The notes below the pieces were generated by a model. That model was not told the origin of the DNA. It saw only the letters and a list, made by a program, of their open reading frames with translations, and did no database searches. DNA of 64,000 nucleotides from UBA1847 sp942492205 (GTDB lineage: Bacteria; Pseudomonadota; Gammaproteobacteria; Steroidobacterales; Woeseiaceae). The position numbers were made by a program, and so were the translations under genes. Of this stretch, positions 50,963 to 60,197 are shown one piece after another (the stretch's first letter is position 1; each line of letters opens with the position of its first letter). The DNA is taken from positions 62,001 through 126,000 of the forward strand of contig CALODT010000002.1 in NCBI GenBank assembly GCA_942492205.1, in the 5' to 3' direction.

Positions 50963-53431
50963 ATGAACAGGAAGATAATTCCGTTTGCCGCACTGAGCGC
51001 GGCAGTGGTATGTGGCACTTTGTCGCCTCAGGCGGTCCTCGCACAAGACGGGTCGAAAGAGCTGATCGAAGAGATCGTCACACTCGGTACACGCAGCGCG
51101 AAGCCGCGGTCGGCCGCTGATTCAACGGCACCGATAGACGTCATTGGCGGCGAAAACTTCAATGCGATGGGTGCGACAGCCGACCTTACGGACAACCTGA
51201 AGGCGCTGGTGCCTTCGTACACGGCAACACCGGCGACCGGCGATGGCAGTGCTTTCGTGCGGCCAACCTCGCTTCGGGGCACGGCGCCCGACCAGACGCT
51301 GGTGCTCGTCAACGGCAAGCGTCGGCATCGCTCTGCGCTCGTACAGTTCTTCGCACCGGCAGCCGGTAACGGCGCCCATGGCGCCGACATTGGCATGATT
51401 CCCGGCATCGCGGTAAAGAACGTCGAAGTCCTGCGTGACGGCGCGGCCTCACAATACGGCTCCGACGCCATCGCCGGCGTAATCAACTTCAACCTGAAAA
51501 ACGCGGCGGAAGGTGGCCAGCTGCAGTTGCAGTACGGCGAGCATGCCAACCGCGGCGAGCAAAGCGTGAAAATCGCGGCCAACGCAGGGTTTGCCGCCGG
51601 TGATTCCGGCTTCATCAATGTCAGCCTCGAGGTCCTGGACAACGAAGCCCTGTCACGCGGCATTCAGCGTAGCAGTGACGTGCAGACGCTTGTTGCCGCC
51701 GGTGTAAACCCCACCATCATTGGCGCCGATTCGCCTTTCGGCGATGCGCCACTGCTGCAAACCTGGGGACGGCCGGAAACGTCGGGCACGCGTTTCTTCA
51801 TGAATTCGGGCTTCGAGATCAATGACAGCGCCCAGCTGTACGCTCGACTGGGTGTCGGCGATACCGACGGCCGCTACCGGTTCTTTTACCGTGACCCGGT
51901 TGGCAACGCCGTTTTCTCGCAGCAGCTTCCGTTTGGCGCCGGTTGCCCAAGCTGTGATCCGAACGATCCGACCGATACTGCAAGTCTTCGTGAGCAGGGC
52001 TTTGTCGGTCTGCCGGCCGGCTTCACGCCGTACCTCGATGGTGCGCAGAGCGATGCCAGCCTCGTTATTGGTGTCAACGGCGAGTTCGACAGTGGCATGA
52101 CCTACGACTTCAGCTACGGCTTCGGCAAGAACGAACTCGACTATTTCCTGAACAACACCGCTAACCAGAGTCTTGGGCCTGGCGACGGCTTTACGCTGCC
52201 GCAAAGGGACTTCGACGTCGGTGGCTACATACAGGAAGAGGTCAATCTCAACGCGGACTTCTCGTTGCCGCTCAGCGATGCTGTAAATTTCGCGTTCGGC
52301 GCGGAGGCTCGTGAAGAGTCCTATACGGTCGTCCAGGGTGAACCGAACTCTTACTTCGGGGCCGGTTCGAGCGGCTTCAAAGGCATCACGCCGCAGGACT
52401 CGGGTGAGTTCAAGCGCGACAACATCGCCTTTTATGCCGACGTCGAACACGACGTCAGCGACGCGACGCTTATCCAGTACGCGCTGCGTTACGAGAACTT
52501 CTCCGACTTCGGCGACACGATCAACGGCAAGGTCGCGTTTCGTTACCGCGCCAGTGACGCTGTCGCGCTGCGCGGCGCTATCTCAACGGGATTCCACGCG
52601 CCTACGCCTGGCCAGGCGAACGTACGTACAACGATTACGACCTTTGACGGCGTGACCGGCCTGCAGGTTGAAGAGGGCCTTGTACCGTCGACCGACCCGC
52701 GCGTTGCGTCCGTCGGCGGCACATCGCTGAAGGAAGAGAAATCTCTGAACTACAGCCTTGGTACCGCTTTCGATATCACGGACGCCTGGAGCGCGACGTT
52801 TGATGTGTACCGAATCGAGGTCGACGATCGTATCTATCGTACCGGCGATATTTCCGTACCGAATACGACCAACACGATCTCGTTCTACACGAACGCGCTG
52901 GACGTGGTTCACAGCGGCGCTGATCTTGTCGTCACCGGTGGCTGGGACTGGGGCTCAAGCGCCAACACGCAACTCACCTTCGCCTATGGCTACAACAAGG
53001 TTGAGATCGCGGGACAGAAGCAGATCAACGGCGTCAACCCGGTTAGCGATGGCCTGATCGAGGACATTGAAAACAACTATCCGAATCATCGTTGGGTGAC
53101 GACGGCCAACACGTCGTTCGGTGAAAATCTCAATGCGCTGCTGCGCCTGAACTACTACGGCGACCATTACGACGAACGTGGCACCATCGGTGCTGCTGTC
53201 GAGCCCAGCGCGAAGATTGACTCAACCATCTACGTTGATCTCGAGTTCGGCTACCAGGTGACCGAGAATTTCAGAATGGTTGCCGGCGGCATCAATGTCC
53301 TTGACGAATACATCGACGAAATTGGCCCGCCCAATGCCAACCGCCTCAGCGTTGGCCTGCAGTACCCGCGTCGCAGTGCGGCCAACTACGAGGGTGCCGC
53401 CTGGTACCTGCGCGGCGTTTACGCCTGGTAG
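50963..53431 (+). CDS. TonB-dependent outer-membrane receptor
   Basis: Protein of 822 residues from the ATG at 50963, preceded by GGGGGAG. A signal peptide ends near residue 27 (AVLA, QDG). A TonB-box-like EEIVTLGTR, a plug domain (APIDVIGGENF, then LRGTAPDQTLVLVNGKRRH and DGAASQYGSDAIAGVINF) and a 22-strand barrel follow. The barrel ends in an aromatic residue (RGVYAW). It imports a substrate too large or scarce for porins, using proton-motive force. The substrate is unknown; the frame is open upstream to 50069 but that part is antisense to the aminotransferase. Confidence 0.93.
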   Translation: MNRKIIPFAALSAAVVCGTLSPQAVLAQDGSKELIEEIVTLGTRSAKPRSAADSTAPIDVIGGENFNAMGATADLTDNLKALVPSYTATPATGDGSAFVRPTSLRGTAPDQTLVLVNGKRRHRSALVQFFAPAAGNGAHGADIGMIPGIAVKNVEVLRDGAASQYGSDAIAGVINFNLKNAAEGGQLQLQYGEHANRGEQSVKIAANAGFAAGDSGFINVSLEVLDNEALSRGIQRSSDVQTLVAAGVNPTIIGADSPFGDAPLLQTWGRPETSGTRFFMNSGFEINDSAQLYARLGVGDTDGRYRFFYRDPVGNAVFSQQLPFGAGCPSCDPNDPTDTASLREQGFVGLPAGFTPYLDGAQSDASLVIGVNGEFDSGMTYDFSYGFGKNELDYFLNNTANQSLGPGDGFTLPQRDFDVGGYIQEEVNLNADFSLPLSDAVNFAFGAEAREESYTVVQGEPNSYFGAGSSGFKGITPQDSGEFKRDNIAFYADVEHDVSDATLIQYALRYENFSDFGDTINGKVAFRYRASDAVALRGAISTGFHAPTPGQANVRTTITTFDGVTGLQVEEGLVPSTDPRVASVGGTSLKEEKSLNYSLGTAFDITDAWSATFDVYRIEVDDRIYRTGDISVPNTTNTISFYTNALDVVHSGADLVVTGGWDWGSSANTQLTFAYGYNKVEIAGQKQINGVNPVSDGLIEDIENNYPNHRWVTTANTSFGENLNALLRLNYYGDHYDERGTIGAAVEPSAKIDSTIYVDLEFGYQVTENFRMVAGGINVLDEYIDEIGPPNANRLSVGLQYPRRSAANYEGAAWYLRGVYAW

Positions 53432-53474
53432 GAAGAGGCCACGTGTAACGGCGGTGCCTGCCGTCTGAGAACAG

Positions 53475-53507
53475 GGGCCGGTTGCAACAGCAACCGGCCC
53501 TTTTTTT
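53475..53507 (+). terminator. Terminator after the TonB receptor gene
   Basis: GGGCCGGTTG (53475-53484), a 6-base loop and CAACCGGCCC (53491-53500) form a perfect 10-bp stem followed by seven T. It lies between the receptor and the convergent oxidoreductase. Confidence 0.92.
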
Positions 53508-53537
53508 ATTTCACGAACAAGACGCGTGATGCGCAAT

Positions 53538-54848
53538 CTAGAGAATGCCTCTGTCGGCTTCGTTTTGGAGTCGCGCGATTCGCTCCGGATCGTCGTAGCG
53601 GGCAAGGCTAAGGTCCTTCGCGTAGTCCGGCAGCTTGTCGCCGCATATCCAGGCGGCGCAAAGCTGCCCCGCTCCACAGGCCGACATACTGCCGAACCCG
53701 GACATGGCGCCGGCAACATACGTGTCCGGCGGCCCCATGGGGCCGATCAGCGGCCAGTTCTCGGCGGTCATCGTGTAGTAGCCGCCGTAGTGAACGATGT
53801 CGGTCGGCGGCGTTTCAACATAGGCGCTTAACGCAGGCAGCATCGGCGCTGCGCCACGCAGGACGATTTCCGGGAACTGCGGGTCTATCGCAGGTTCCTC
53901 CTGCATCTCTCTTCGCGGCTGGCTCGGCTCGCGGTTGTAGGCCCAGCCAAGCTTGATCCGGGAGGCTCGGTCCCCACCATCCGGACGGCAGTGTGTGCCG
54001 GATGGGAGTTTGGTGCCCAGCCACGCGAGCGCCGGGTCCGCGGCAAGCAAGTCTCGCTCCTCGTCGCTCCAGTCCAGGGTCTTTTCGTCAAGGTCGATAG
54101 AAAACGGCATATCTCTCGGGATCGCACCGAGCCTGTCGTCAAAGGCGATCTTCTGTTGGTAGATATTTTTTACCGGCAGCTCAATGCCGAGCATGCCGGC
54201 GACATCGTTGACGAAGGGCCCTGCTGCGTTGACGAAGACCCGCGCATTAATGTGCAGCCGCTCCTGTCCGGCCGCAAGCTGCAGTGCATGTGGACTGCCG
54301 AGGTGAATGTGGGTCAGCTCGGCCTGCAGCCGCCGGCCGCCGGCTTCGCGAAATCGCTGCAACAGGTAGTCGCCGAGTTGCTGGCCGTCGATATCCCCTG
54401 CTCGCCGGATGTGTATGACGTGCTGTATGTCTTCGCTGAACGCCGGAAAGCTCGCCTGCACGCGCGGTCGCCCGCTGATGACGCTGACGTCGATGCCAGG
54501 CTGCAGGCCCGAAACGAGGCCGCCGATGTCGTCACGCCGCGTTGCCAGCGCATAACCGCGTTGCGTCATGCGGAACACGTTTTGCGCCTCGTCCGCCAGG
54601 TTCTGCATCAGGTCAATACTGTGGTTGGTGAATGCCGTCATCGTCGGATGTGGCCACCAGTTGCGGTAGTTGTCGCCGGACTGGGCGCTCGTGTAACTCA
54701 TCGCCTGTCGATAGTCGATCAACAGCACCGAGCGTTGCCGGTTTACGACAGACAGGTAATACGCGGTCGCAATGCCGATAATGCCGGCACCAATCACCGC
54801 GATATCAACGGTCTTGTCGAAATCCCTCTGCACTGTGGCTCGCCGCAA
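53538..54848 (-). CDS. FAD-dependent amine/D-amino-acid oxidoreductase (DAO family)
   Basis: Protein of 436 residues. The FAD dinucleotide-binding motif IAVIGAGIIG is at 16-25, followed by an ATG-like VNAAGPFVNDVAG strand and a C-terminal GFGSMSACGAGQLCA stretch that holds the flavin. It belongs to the DadA/glycine-oxidase superfamily, which oxidises amino acids, N-methyl amino acids or opines to imino or keto acids. The start is unclear: TTG at 54848 directly abuts GAAGAGG, and GTG at 54833 is an alternative. It follows dctP by 26 bases, so the two are likely one operon. Confidence 0.88.
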   Translation of the reverse strand: MRRATVQRDFDKTVDIAVIGAGIIGIATAYYLSVVNRQRSVLLIDYRQAMSYTSAQSGDNYRNWWPHPTMTAFTNHSIDLMQNLADEAQNVFRMTQRGYALATRRDDIGGLVSGLQPGIDVSVISGRPRVQASFPAFSEDIQHVIHIRRAGDIDGQQLGDYLLQRFREAGGRRLQAELTHIHLGSPHALQLAAGQERLHINARVFVNAAGPFVNDVAGMLGIELPVKNIYQQKIAFDDRLGAIPRDMPFSIDLDEKTLDWSDEERDLLAADPALAWLGTKLPSGTHCRPDGGDRASRIKLGWAYNREPSQPRREMQEEPAIDPQFPEIVLRGAAPMLPALSAYVETPPTDIVHYGGYYTMTAENWPLIGPMGPPDTYVAGAMSGFGSMSACGAGQLCAAWICGDKLPDYAKDLSLARYDDPERIARLQNEADRGIL

Positions 54849-54874
54849 CCTCTTCAGCTAGCACCGCATCTTTG

Positions 54875-55960
54875 TCAATCGCGTGTTTCGAGGTATGCCT
54901 GTTCCGAAACCCGTGTGTTTCTCTCGACAATGGCAAGGTAGTCGAAATACGCCTTGCCGATCTTCCTTGCAGCCGGGTCTTCGGCCATCAGTTCGCCGAC
55001 GATGTCCTGCGTGTGCGAACGGAGCAGCCGGATAACTTCGGCAGGAAACGGTCGCAGCTCCACGTCAGGGTCTTCCTCCAGTTGCCGCAGCGACTGTGCA
55101 TTGCCGTGCGTGTATTCGGCCGTCATATCGAGCGTGATCGCCTGGCAGGTCGTGCGCACGATTTCCTGCAGGTCGGCCGGCAAGGAATTCCACGCGTCGA
55201 TGTTGATGATGGTTTCCAGGCCCGGACCGGGCTCGTGCCAACCGGGGTAGTAGTAGTAACGTGCCGCCTTGTGCAGTCCGAATGACACGTCGTTGTAGGG
55301 CCCGACCCATTCGGTCGCGTCAATCGCGCCCGTCTGCAACGCCGTGAAGATTTCGGATCCCGGTAGCGTGACGGGCGTGCCGCCTGCGCGTCGCAACACC
55401 TCGCCGCCGATACCGGGTATGCGCATCTTGAGACCCTTGAGGTCGTCGACGCTGTTGATCTCCTTGTTGAACCAGCCCCCCATCTGTACGCCGGTGCTGC
55501 CGGCAGGAAAGGGCATCAGCTTGAAGGGTGCGTACAGCTCCTCCCAGAGCGCCTGGCCGCCGCCCCGATACATCCACGCATTGAATTCGAGGTGTGTCAT
55601 GCCAAAAGGAACGGTGGCAAAGAACTGCGCGGCCGGAACCGTGCCCTTGTGGTAATAGGACGCGTCATGGCCCATTTCCACGGTGCCGCGGCTCACGGCG
55701 TCAAAGACCTCGAAAGCCGGCACCAGTTCGCCGGCGCCGTAAACCTTGATCTTCAGGCGACCCGCGGACGCGGCTTCGACGCGAGCGGCGAGGTTTTCAG
55801 GCGCCATGCCAAGGCCCGGGAATTTCGGCGGCCAGGACGTTACGCAGGACCACTGGAACGACTCCTGGCCGACGCTGCCATCGCAGTTAGCCGCCGGTTT
55901 GGCGCAGGCCGAAAGCGTCGCCGCCGCCGCCACGCCACCCACAAAGTCTCTTCTTTTCAT
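54875..55960 (-). CDS. dctP: TRAP transporter substrate-binding protein (DctP/TakP type)
   Basis: Protein of 361 residues. The N-terminus KRRDFVGG is a twin-arginine-like motif, followed by a possible lipobox LSAC (Cys19). Typical DctP blocks are GVQMGGWFNKEINSVDDLKGLKMRIPG and IDATEWVGPYND. The aromatic run YYYYPGWHEPG resembles alpha-keto-acid-binding TakP proteins, so a keto or hydroxy acid is the likely ligand. It is separated from the DctQ-DctM pair by 5.4 kb. Export by Tat would fit the tatABC genes downstream. Confidence 0.9.
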   Translation of the reverse strand: MKRRDFVGGVAAAATLSACAKPAANCDGSVGQESFQWSCVTSWPPKFPGLGMAPENLAARVEAASAGRLKIKVYGAGELVPAFEVFDAVSRGTVEMGHDASYYHKGTVPAAQFFATVPFGMTHLEFNAWMYRGGGQALWEELYAPFKLMPFPAGSTGVQMGGWFNKEINSVDDLKGLKMRIPGIGGEVLRRAGGTPVTLPGSEIFTALQTGAIDATEWVGPYNDVSFGLHKAARYYYYPGWHEPGPGLETIINIDAWNSLPADLQEIVRTTCQAITLDMTAEYTHGNAQSLRQLEEDPDVELRPFPAEVIRLLRSHTQDIVGELMAEDPAARKIGKAYFDYLAIVERNTRVSEQAYLETRD

Positions 55961-56338
55961 GACAGGCCCCGTTCTCGATGCAGTGAGGCCAGTCTATTGA
56001 TCGCTTGTAGCAATGCAACTGGCAGGTGGTGGGGAAAAATTATTACTATTATTTCCCACTTTAGGACAAATATTGACGATAGCAGCGCTGTGGATAACCC
56101 ATTTTTGCGCCGAAATAACGGCAAAAAGGGGTTGACAGGTGGTATTGAAGGGTCCGGCCGGTGGGTTTAGCCTGTTATCGCCTTCCCTGGCCCGTTGATC
56201 AGGTCCATTTTGATCCGGAAATCCCACCGGCCGGTGATGATGAGTCTCTCATCTGCCGGGACGCATTGTGGCTTATCATTCTCAGCCATCCATCCACAAA
56301 CGCCCACATCGGGCAACACGCAAGGAAAAGAGCTCGGC
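55961..56338. other. Structured intergenic region between dctP and dtd
   Basis: This 378-base stretch holds no convincing gene. It contains an imperfect inverted repeat GTGGGGAAA (56029-56037) / TTTCCCAC (56052-56059) around an A+T-rich core. It also has a perfect DnaA box TGTGGATAA (56089-56097) and a perfect 12-bp inverted repeat, CCGGCCGGTGGG (56154-56165) and CCCACCGGCCGG (56223-56234). A TTGACA at 56132 has no matching -10. These could be operators for dctP, dtd or both. Confidence 0.5.
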
Positions 56339-56776
56339 ATGATAGGTCTGTTGCAGCGCGTTACCGAGGCGGAGGTTCGCATTGACGGGGAGGTCGTGGG
56401 CCGGATTGGCCGGGGCCTGCTGGTGCTGGTGGCCGTGCATCGGGATGATTCCCGGCAGGACGTGTCCCGGCTGGCCGAGCGGCTGCTTGGCTATCGGGTC
56501 TTTCCGGACGCGGACGGCCGCATGAATCGTAGTCTGAAGGACGTGGCTGGCGATTTGCTGCTGGTGCCGCAGTTCACGCTGGCCGCCGACACCAGGAAGG
56601 GCACGCGGGCGAGCTTCACTCGGGCGGCGCAGCCGGCGAGGGGTTCGGCCTTTTTTGACGACCTGGTCGTCATCTGTCGTCAGCAACTCGAAACGGTTGA
56701 AACCGGCCGTTTTGGGGCCAATATGCAGGTAAGCCTGGTCAACGACGGGCCCGTCACGTTCTGGCTCGAATCCTGA
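56339..56776 (+). CDS. dtd: D-aminoacyl-tRNA deacylase
   Basis: Protein of 145 residues that removes D-amino acids (and glycine) from mischarged tRNA. I chose the ATG at 56339 (MIGLLQRVTEAEV), preceded by AAGGA; the open frame extends further upstream without homology. The cross-subunit Gly-cis-Pro motif NDGPVTFW is at the C-terminus. The other active-site motif reads PQFTL where the E. coli enzyme has SQFTL. It lies upstream of tatABC. Confidence 0.95.
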   Translation: MIGLLQRVTEAEVRIDGEVVGRIGRGLLVLVAVHRDDSRQDVSRLAERLLGYRVFPDADGRMNRSLKDVAGDLLLVPQFTLAADTRKGTRASFTRAAQPARGSAFFDDLVVICRQQLETVETGRFGANMQVSLVNDGPVTFWLES

Positions 56777-56782
56777 ATGGCT

Positions 56783-56809
56783 CCGGCGCCTGTGACGCCG
56801 GTACGGTTT
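56783..56809 (+). terminator. Weak hairpin after dtd
   Basis: CCGGCG (56783-56788), a 7-base loop and CGCCGG (56796-56801), followed by TACGGTTTT. The short stem and delayed T-run make it a weak terminator candidate between dtd and tatA. Confidence 0.35.
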
Positions 56810-56909
56810 TGTTGCGCGACTGGGGGTATCATGAACATAATTCGCGCCCGGCCAGAACCCGGCGCAAACCCCTGAATTAGTGGCGGCTCACCGCCAGGAG
56901 CAAGATCAA

Positions 56910-57143
56910 ATGCCATTCAATATCAGCCCGGGAAGCCTGCTTCTGATCCTGGTCATCGTGTTGGTCATTTTTGGCACGAAGAAGCTGAAGAACCTCGGCT
57001 CCGACCTCGGTGGCGCTGTTAAGGGCTTTCGGTCGGCAATGAGCGAGGCGGAAGAGTCGACCAACCAGCTCGGCGACAAGTCGAAGGACGCTGATTTCGA
57101 CAACACGCCGGCCGAAGAATCGCGCAAAGAAAAAGACGCCTGA
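56910..57143 (+). CDS. tatA: Sec-independent translocase subunit TatA
   Basis: Protein of 77 residues from the ATG at 56910, preceded by AGGAG. It has a short membrane helix (about 8-21), the hallmark FGTKKL hinge at 21-26, an amphipathic helix (GSDLGGAVKGFRSAMSE) and an acidic tail. TatA polymerises to form the protein-conducting pore. First gene of tatABC. Confidence 0.95.
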   Translation: MPFNISPGSLLLILVIVLVIFGTKKLKNLGSDLGGAVKGFRSAMSEAEESTNQLGDKSKDADFDNTPAEESRKEKDA

Positions 57144-57155
57144 TCCACTACTGCC

Positions 57156-57482
57156 ATGTCCGGAATCGGCGGTTCGGAGTTTCTCCTCTTATGCATAATC
57201 GGGCTCATGATCCTCGGGCCCGAGCGCTTGCCGCGTGTCGCACGCCAGTTCGGCTCCTGGATCGGTAAGGCCCGCCAGATGACACGCGCATTGCAGCGCC
57301 AACTCGAAGACGAGCTGAGCGCAGAGAAGAACCTTGGCTTCGATCCCAAAGAGCTCCGCCCGGAAGCGCTGTTAACGCCAAGGGATGACGACACCTACTC
57401 GCCGCTGCATGACGAACACGACGATGCCGAAGATGTCGTGGATGCCGCCGCGGACGAGAGCCCCGTGGAAAAGGGCGGCTGA
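57156..57482 (+). CDS. tatB: Sec-independent translocase subunit TatB
   Basis: Protein of 108 residues. The N-terminus GIGGSEFLLL and the GPERLP motif at 21-26 distinguish TatB from TatA. An amphipathic helix and an acidic tail follow. With TatC it recognises twin-arginine signal peptides. The stop overlaps the tatC start by one base (TGATG). Confidence 0.95.
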   Translation: MSGIGGSEFLLLCIIGLMILGPERLPRVARQFGSWIGKARQMTRALQRQLEDELSAEKNLGFDPKELRPEALLTPRDDDTYSPLHDEHDDAEDVVDAAADESPVEKGG

Positions 57483-58255
57483 TGTCGGAGGCAACACCGA
57501 AAGACGGGGACGACCTCGCTGAAGGCACGCTGCTCTCGCACCTCGTCGAGATGCGCAACCGGCTTTTTATCATGTTCGGCAGTGTCTTTGCGGTGTTCCT
57601 CGTCTTGTTTCCGTTCTCCAAACGGATCTTCGAGATTGTCTCGAAACCGCTGCGCGAGGTCGTGCCGGGCGGAGATATGATCGCCACCGGCACCGCGGAG
57701 CCCGCGATTGCCATTCTTAAACTGTCGTTCTACCTGTCGCTGATCATTGCAATGCCGGTTGTGCTTTACCAGGTGTGGGCATTTGTGGCGCCAGGCCTGT
57801 ACAAGAAAGAGAAGCGCTTCGCTTTTCCGCTGCTCGCATCCAGCATTGCACTTTTCTACGCCGGCATTGTTTTTGCGTACTTCGTCGTCTTTCCGCTGGT
57901 GTTTGGTTTCTTCGTGGCGTTCACGCCGGAGAGCGTCAATTACATGCCGAACATGTCCGACTACATCGGTTTCGTCATGATGCTGGTTATCGTGTTCGGG
58001 CTGGCGTTTGAGACGCCTGTTGCGACGGTTCTGCTGATCTGGACCGGCCTCACGTCCATCGAAAAACTGACGTCGATTCGACCTTACATATTTCTTGGCG
58101 CTTTCGTCGTCGGAATGCTGCTAACGCCGCCGGACGTCATCAGCCAGATTATCCTCGCCATTCCGGTATACCTGCTTTTTGAACTCGGCATCCTGATGTC
58201 GCGACTGTTTCGCCCCAAGCCCGCGGAACCCGAGGAAGAGGCCACCGTAAAGTAG
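57482..58255 (+). CDS. tatC: Sec-independent translocase subunit TatC
   Basis: Protein of 257 residues and six membrane helices. LLSHLVEMRNRL near 18-29 is the cytoplasmic signal-binding segment, and YQVWAFVAPGLYKKEKRF is the conserved loop before helix 3. It is the receptor for twin-arginine signal peptides in the inner membrane. Confidence 0.97.
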   Translation: MSEATPKDGDDLAEGTLLSHLVEMRNRLFIMFGSVFAVFLVLFPFSKRIFEIVSKPLREVVPGGDMIATGTAEPAIAILKLSFYLSLIIAMPVVLYQVWAFVAPGLYKKEKRFAFPLLASSIALFYAGIVFAYFVVFPLVFGFFVAFTPESVNYMPNMSDYIGFVMMLVIVFGLAFETPVATVLLIWTGLTSIEKLTSIRPYIFLGAFVVGMLLTPPDVISQIILAIPVYLLFELGILMSRLFRPKPAEPEEEATVK

Positions 58256-58346
58256 CAGGGTGCGGCCCAAATAGTGTTTAATGGGTGGCCTGGCCCGCCA
58301 AAAAAACTATAGATGACGGCGGCTAACAGTACCCCCGGGGGAGAAC

Positions 58347-60161
58347 ATGACCGATTCCGTTGCCGCTACCGCGGACGACTCATCACGCGACGGCGAGTTT
58401 CTGGGCCATCCAAAAGGCCTGTACGTCTGTTTTACAACCGAACTCTGGGAGCGCTTTTCATTCTACGGAATGAAATACCTGCTGCTCTTGTATCTCACGA
58501 AGTATCACCTGTTTACCGATGAGATGGGCCTCGATGTGCTCGGCTCTTATGCCGGCCTCGTGTACGCGTTGCCGCTGATCGGCGGCATGATCGCAGATCG
58601 ATACCTCGGCATGCGCAAGTCGGTGCTATTCGGCGGTATCCTGCTGTCGCTGGGCCATATCCTGATGGCCGTCGAGGGTTACCAGGCGAAATTCTATGCC
58701 GCGGGCACGACGCTGACGGAAAGTCTCACGCTCGCCAGCGGCGAGGTGCTCGGCAGCGGGACGATCCTCGCTGAAGATGTCCTGATGCGGGACACGGCGG
58801 CGCTGAATGTCTTCTACTTTGCGCTCGCGCTGATCGTCATGGGCGTCGGTTACCTGAAGCCGAATATCTCGACCATTGTCGGTAAACTCTACTCCATTGA
58901 CGACCCGCGCCGCGATTCCGGCTTTACGATCTTCTACATGGGCATCAATATTGGCTCGTTCACGGCGACCTTGCTGTGCGGCTGGCTGGGCGAGACCTTT
59001 GGCTGGAAATACGGCTTTGGCGCCGCGGGTATTGGCATGATCTTCGGCCTGTTTACGTTCATGTACGGACAGAAATACCTGATGGGCCACGCCGAGCCGT
59101 CGGAGCCGGAGAAGCTTAAAAAATCGCTTCTCGGCCCAATCAACGTGGAATGGTCGATCTACCTGCTGAGCCTGCCCGTGCTGGGCTTGCTATGGCTGCT
59201 GGTGCAACACGAGCCGGTCGTGCTGCTGACACAAAACGTGTTCCTGGTGATTGCGATCGTCGGCCTGATCCTTTATTCGATGGTGCATACCAAGCAGGAT
59301 CAGAACAATACGGTTGCCTATACCATTGCCGGTATCGCGGTCGTCGCGGCGCTGTACGCAATCGCCGTAAATCTGCACTTCATCCCCGGCAGCGAAGCGC
59401 TCGCCGAGAACGTGCTGTACGGCTCGATCATCCTGGTCGTCGGTTTCGTAATCTACGGCTTCATGACGCACAACTCCGAGGAATTCGGTCGCACCGTTGT
59501 CCTGATGATTCTCATCTTGTCGACGATCGTGTTCTGGGCGCTGTTCGAACAGTCGGCCGGGTCGATGACGCTGTACGCCGATCGCGTGGTTGATCGGTCT
59601 ATCGGCGATACAACGTTCACGGCCGCGCAGTTTGGCTCACTGAATGCGGGCTTTATCATGCTGCTTGCCATTCCTTTCGCCACGCTATGGACCTGGCTCG
59701 CCAAGAAGGACATGGAGCCCAGCACGCCGGTGAAGTTCGGTCTTGGCATCCTGCAGGCCGGCCTCGGCTTCGGCTCCCTGGTTTACGGCGCGCAACATCC
59801 GGACCAGTTCGGCCAGGTAGCCATGATCTGGCTGATACTCGCGTACCTGTTTCACACAACGGGGGAGCTTTGCCTGTCGCCCGTCGGCTTGTCGGCAGTA
59901 ACCAAGCTCTCGATAGGCAACGTCGTCGGCGTTAGCATGGGCACCTGGTTCCTGGCCACGGCTCTTTCCGAAACCGTTGCGACACGGCTGGGCAAGATGG
60001 CCGCGATCAGTGTCGACGGCAATGAAACCGCTGACGCTGCGACGGCTCTCGCAACCTACACGCAGCTCTTCGAGTTTCTCATGTGGGTCGGTTTAGGGGC
60101 CGGCATATTCATGATCGTCATCTCACCGATTCTGCGTCGCTGGATGCATGGCATACACTAG
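58347..60161 (+). CDS. POT-family proton-dependent oligopeptide transporter
   Basis: Protein of 604 residues with about fourteen membrane helices. The proton-coupling ExxER motif is Glu32-x-x-Glu35-Arg36 (TELWERFSFYG), and GGMIADRYLGMRKS and the FYMGINIGSF motif are present. It imports di- and tripeptides with protons. It is longer than the ~490-500 of typical bacterial Dtp proteins because of inserted loops (about 113-145). The ATG follows GGGGGAG. The downstream AbgT gene is 36 bases away. Confidence 0.92.
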   Translation: MTDSVAATADDSSRDGEFLGHPKGLYVCFTTELWERFSFYGMKYLLLLYLTKYHLFTDEMGLDVLGSYAGLVYALPLIGGMIADRYLGMRKSVLFGGILLSLGHILMAVEGYQAKFYAAGTTLTESLTLASGEVLGSGTILAEDVLMRDTAALNVFYFALALIVMGVGYLKPNISTIVGKLYSIDDPRRDSGFTIFYMGINIGSFTATLLCGWLGETFGWKYGFGAAGIGMIFGLFTFMYGQKYLMGHAEPSEPEKLKKSLLGPINVEWSIYLLSLPVLGLLWLLVQHEPVVLLTQNVFLVIAIVGLILYSMVHTKQDQNNTVAYTIAGIAVVAALYAIAVNLHFIPGSEALAENVLYGSIILVVGFVIYGFMTHNSEEFGRTVVLMILILSTIVFWALFEQSAGSMTLYADRVVDRSIGDTTFTAAQFGSLNAGFIMLLAIPFATLWTWLAKKDMEPSTPVKFGLGILQAGLGFGSLVYGAQHPDQFGQVAMIWLILAYLFHTTGELCLSPVGLSAVTKLSIGNVVGVSMGTWFLATALSETVATRLGKMAAISVDGNETADAATALATYTQLFEFLMWVGLGAGIFMIVISPILRRWMHGIH

Positions 60162-60197
60162 ATAGTCGGGCGCTGCGGGCGCTCTCAGGGGATAAGC

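Noticed and set aside
56132..56137. TTGACA as a promoter -35 upstream of dtd
   Set aside because: No -10-like sequence occurs 15-19 bases downstream; that place is the GC-rich arm of the 12-bp inverted repeat.
56339..56776. The PQFTL motif of Dtd as evidence of altered activity
   Set aside because: The other active-site motif (Gly-cis-Pro) and all remaining conserved blocks are intact; a Ser to Pro change beside the motif may be ordinary family variation.
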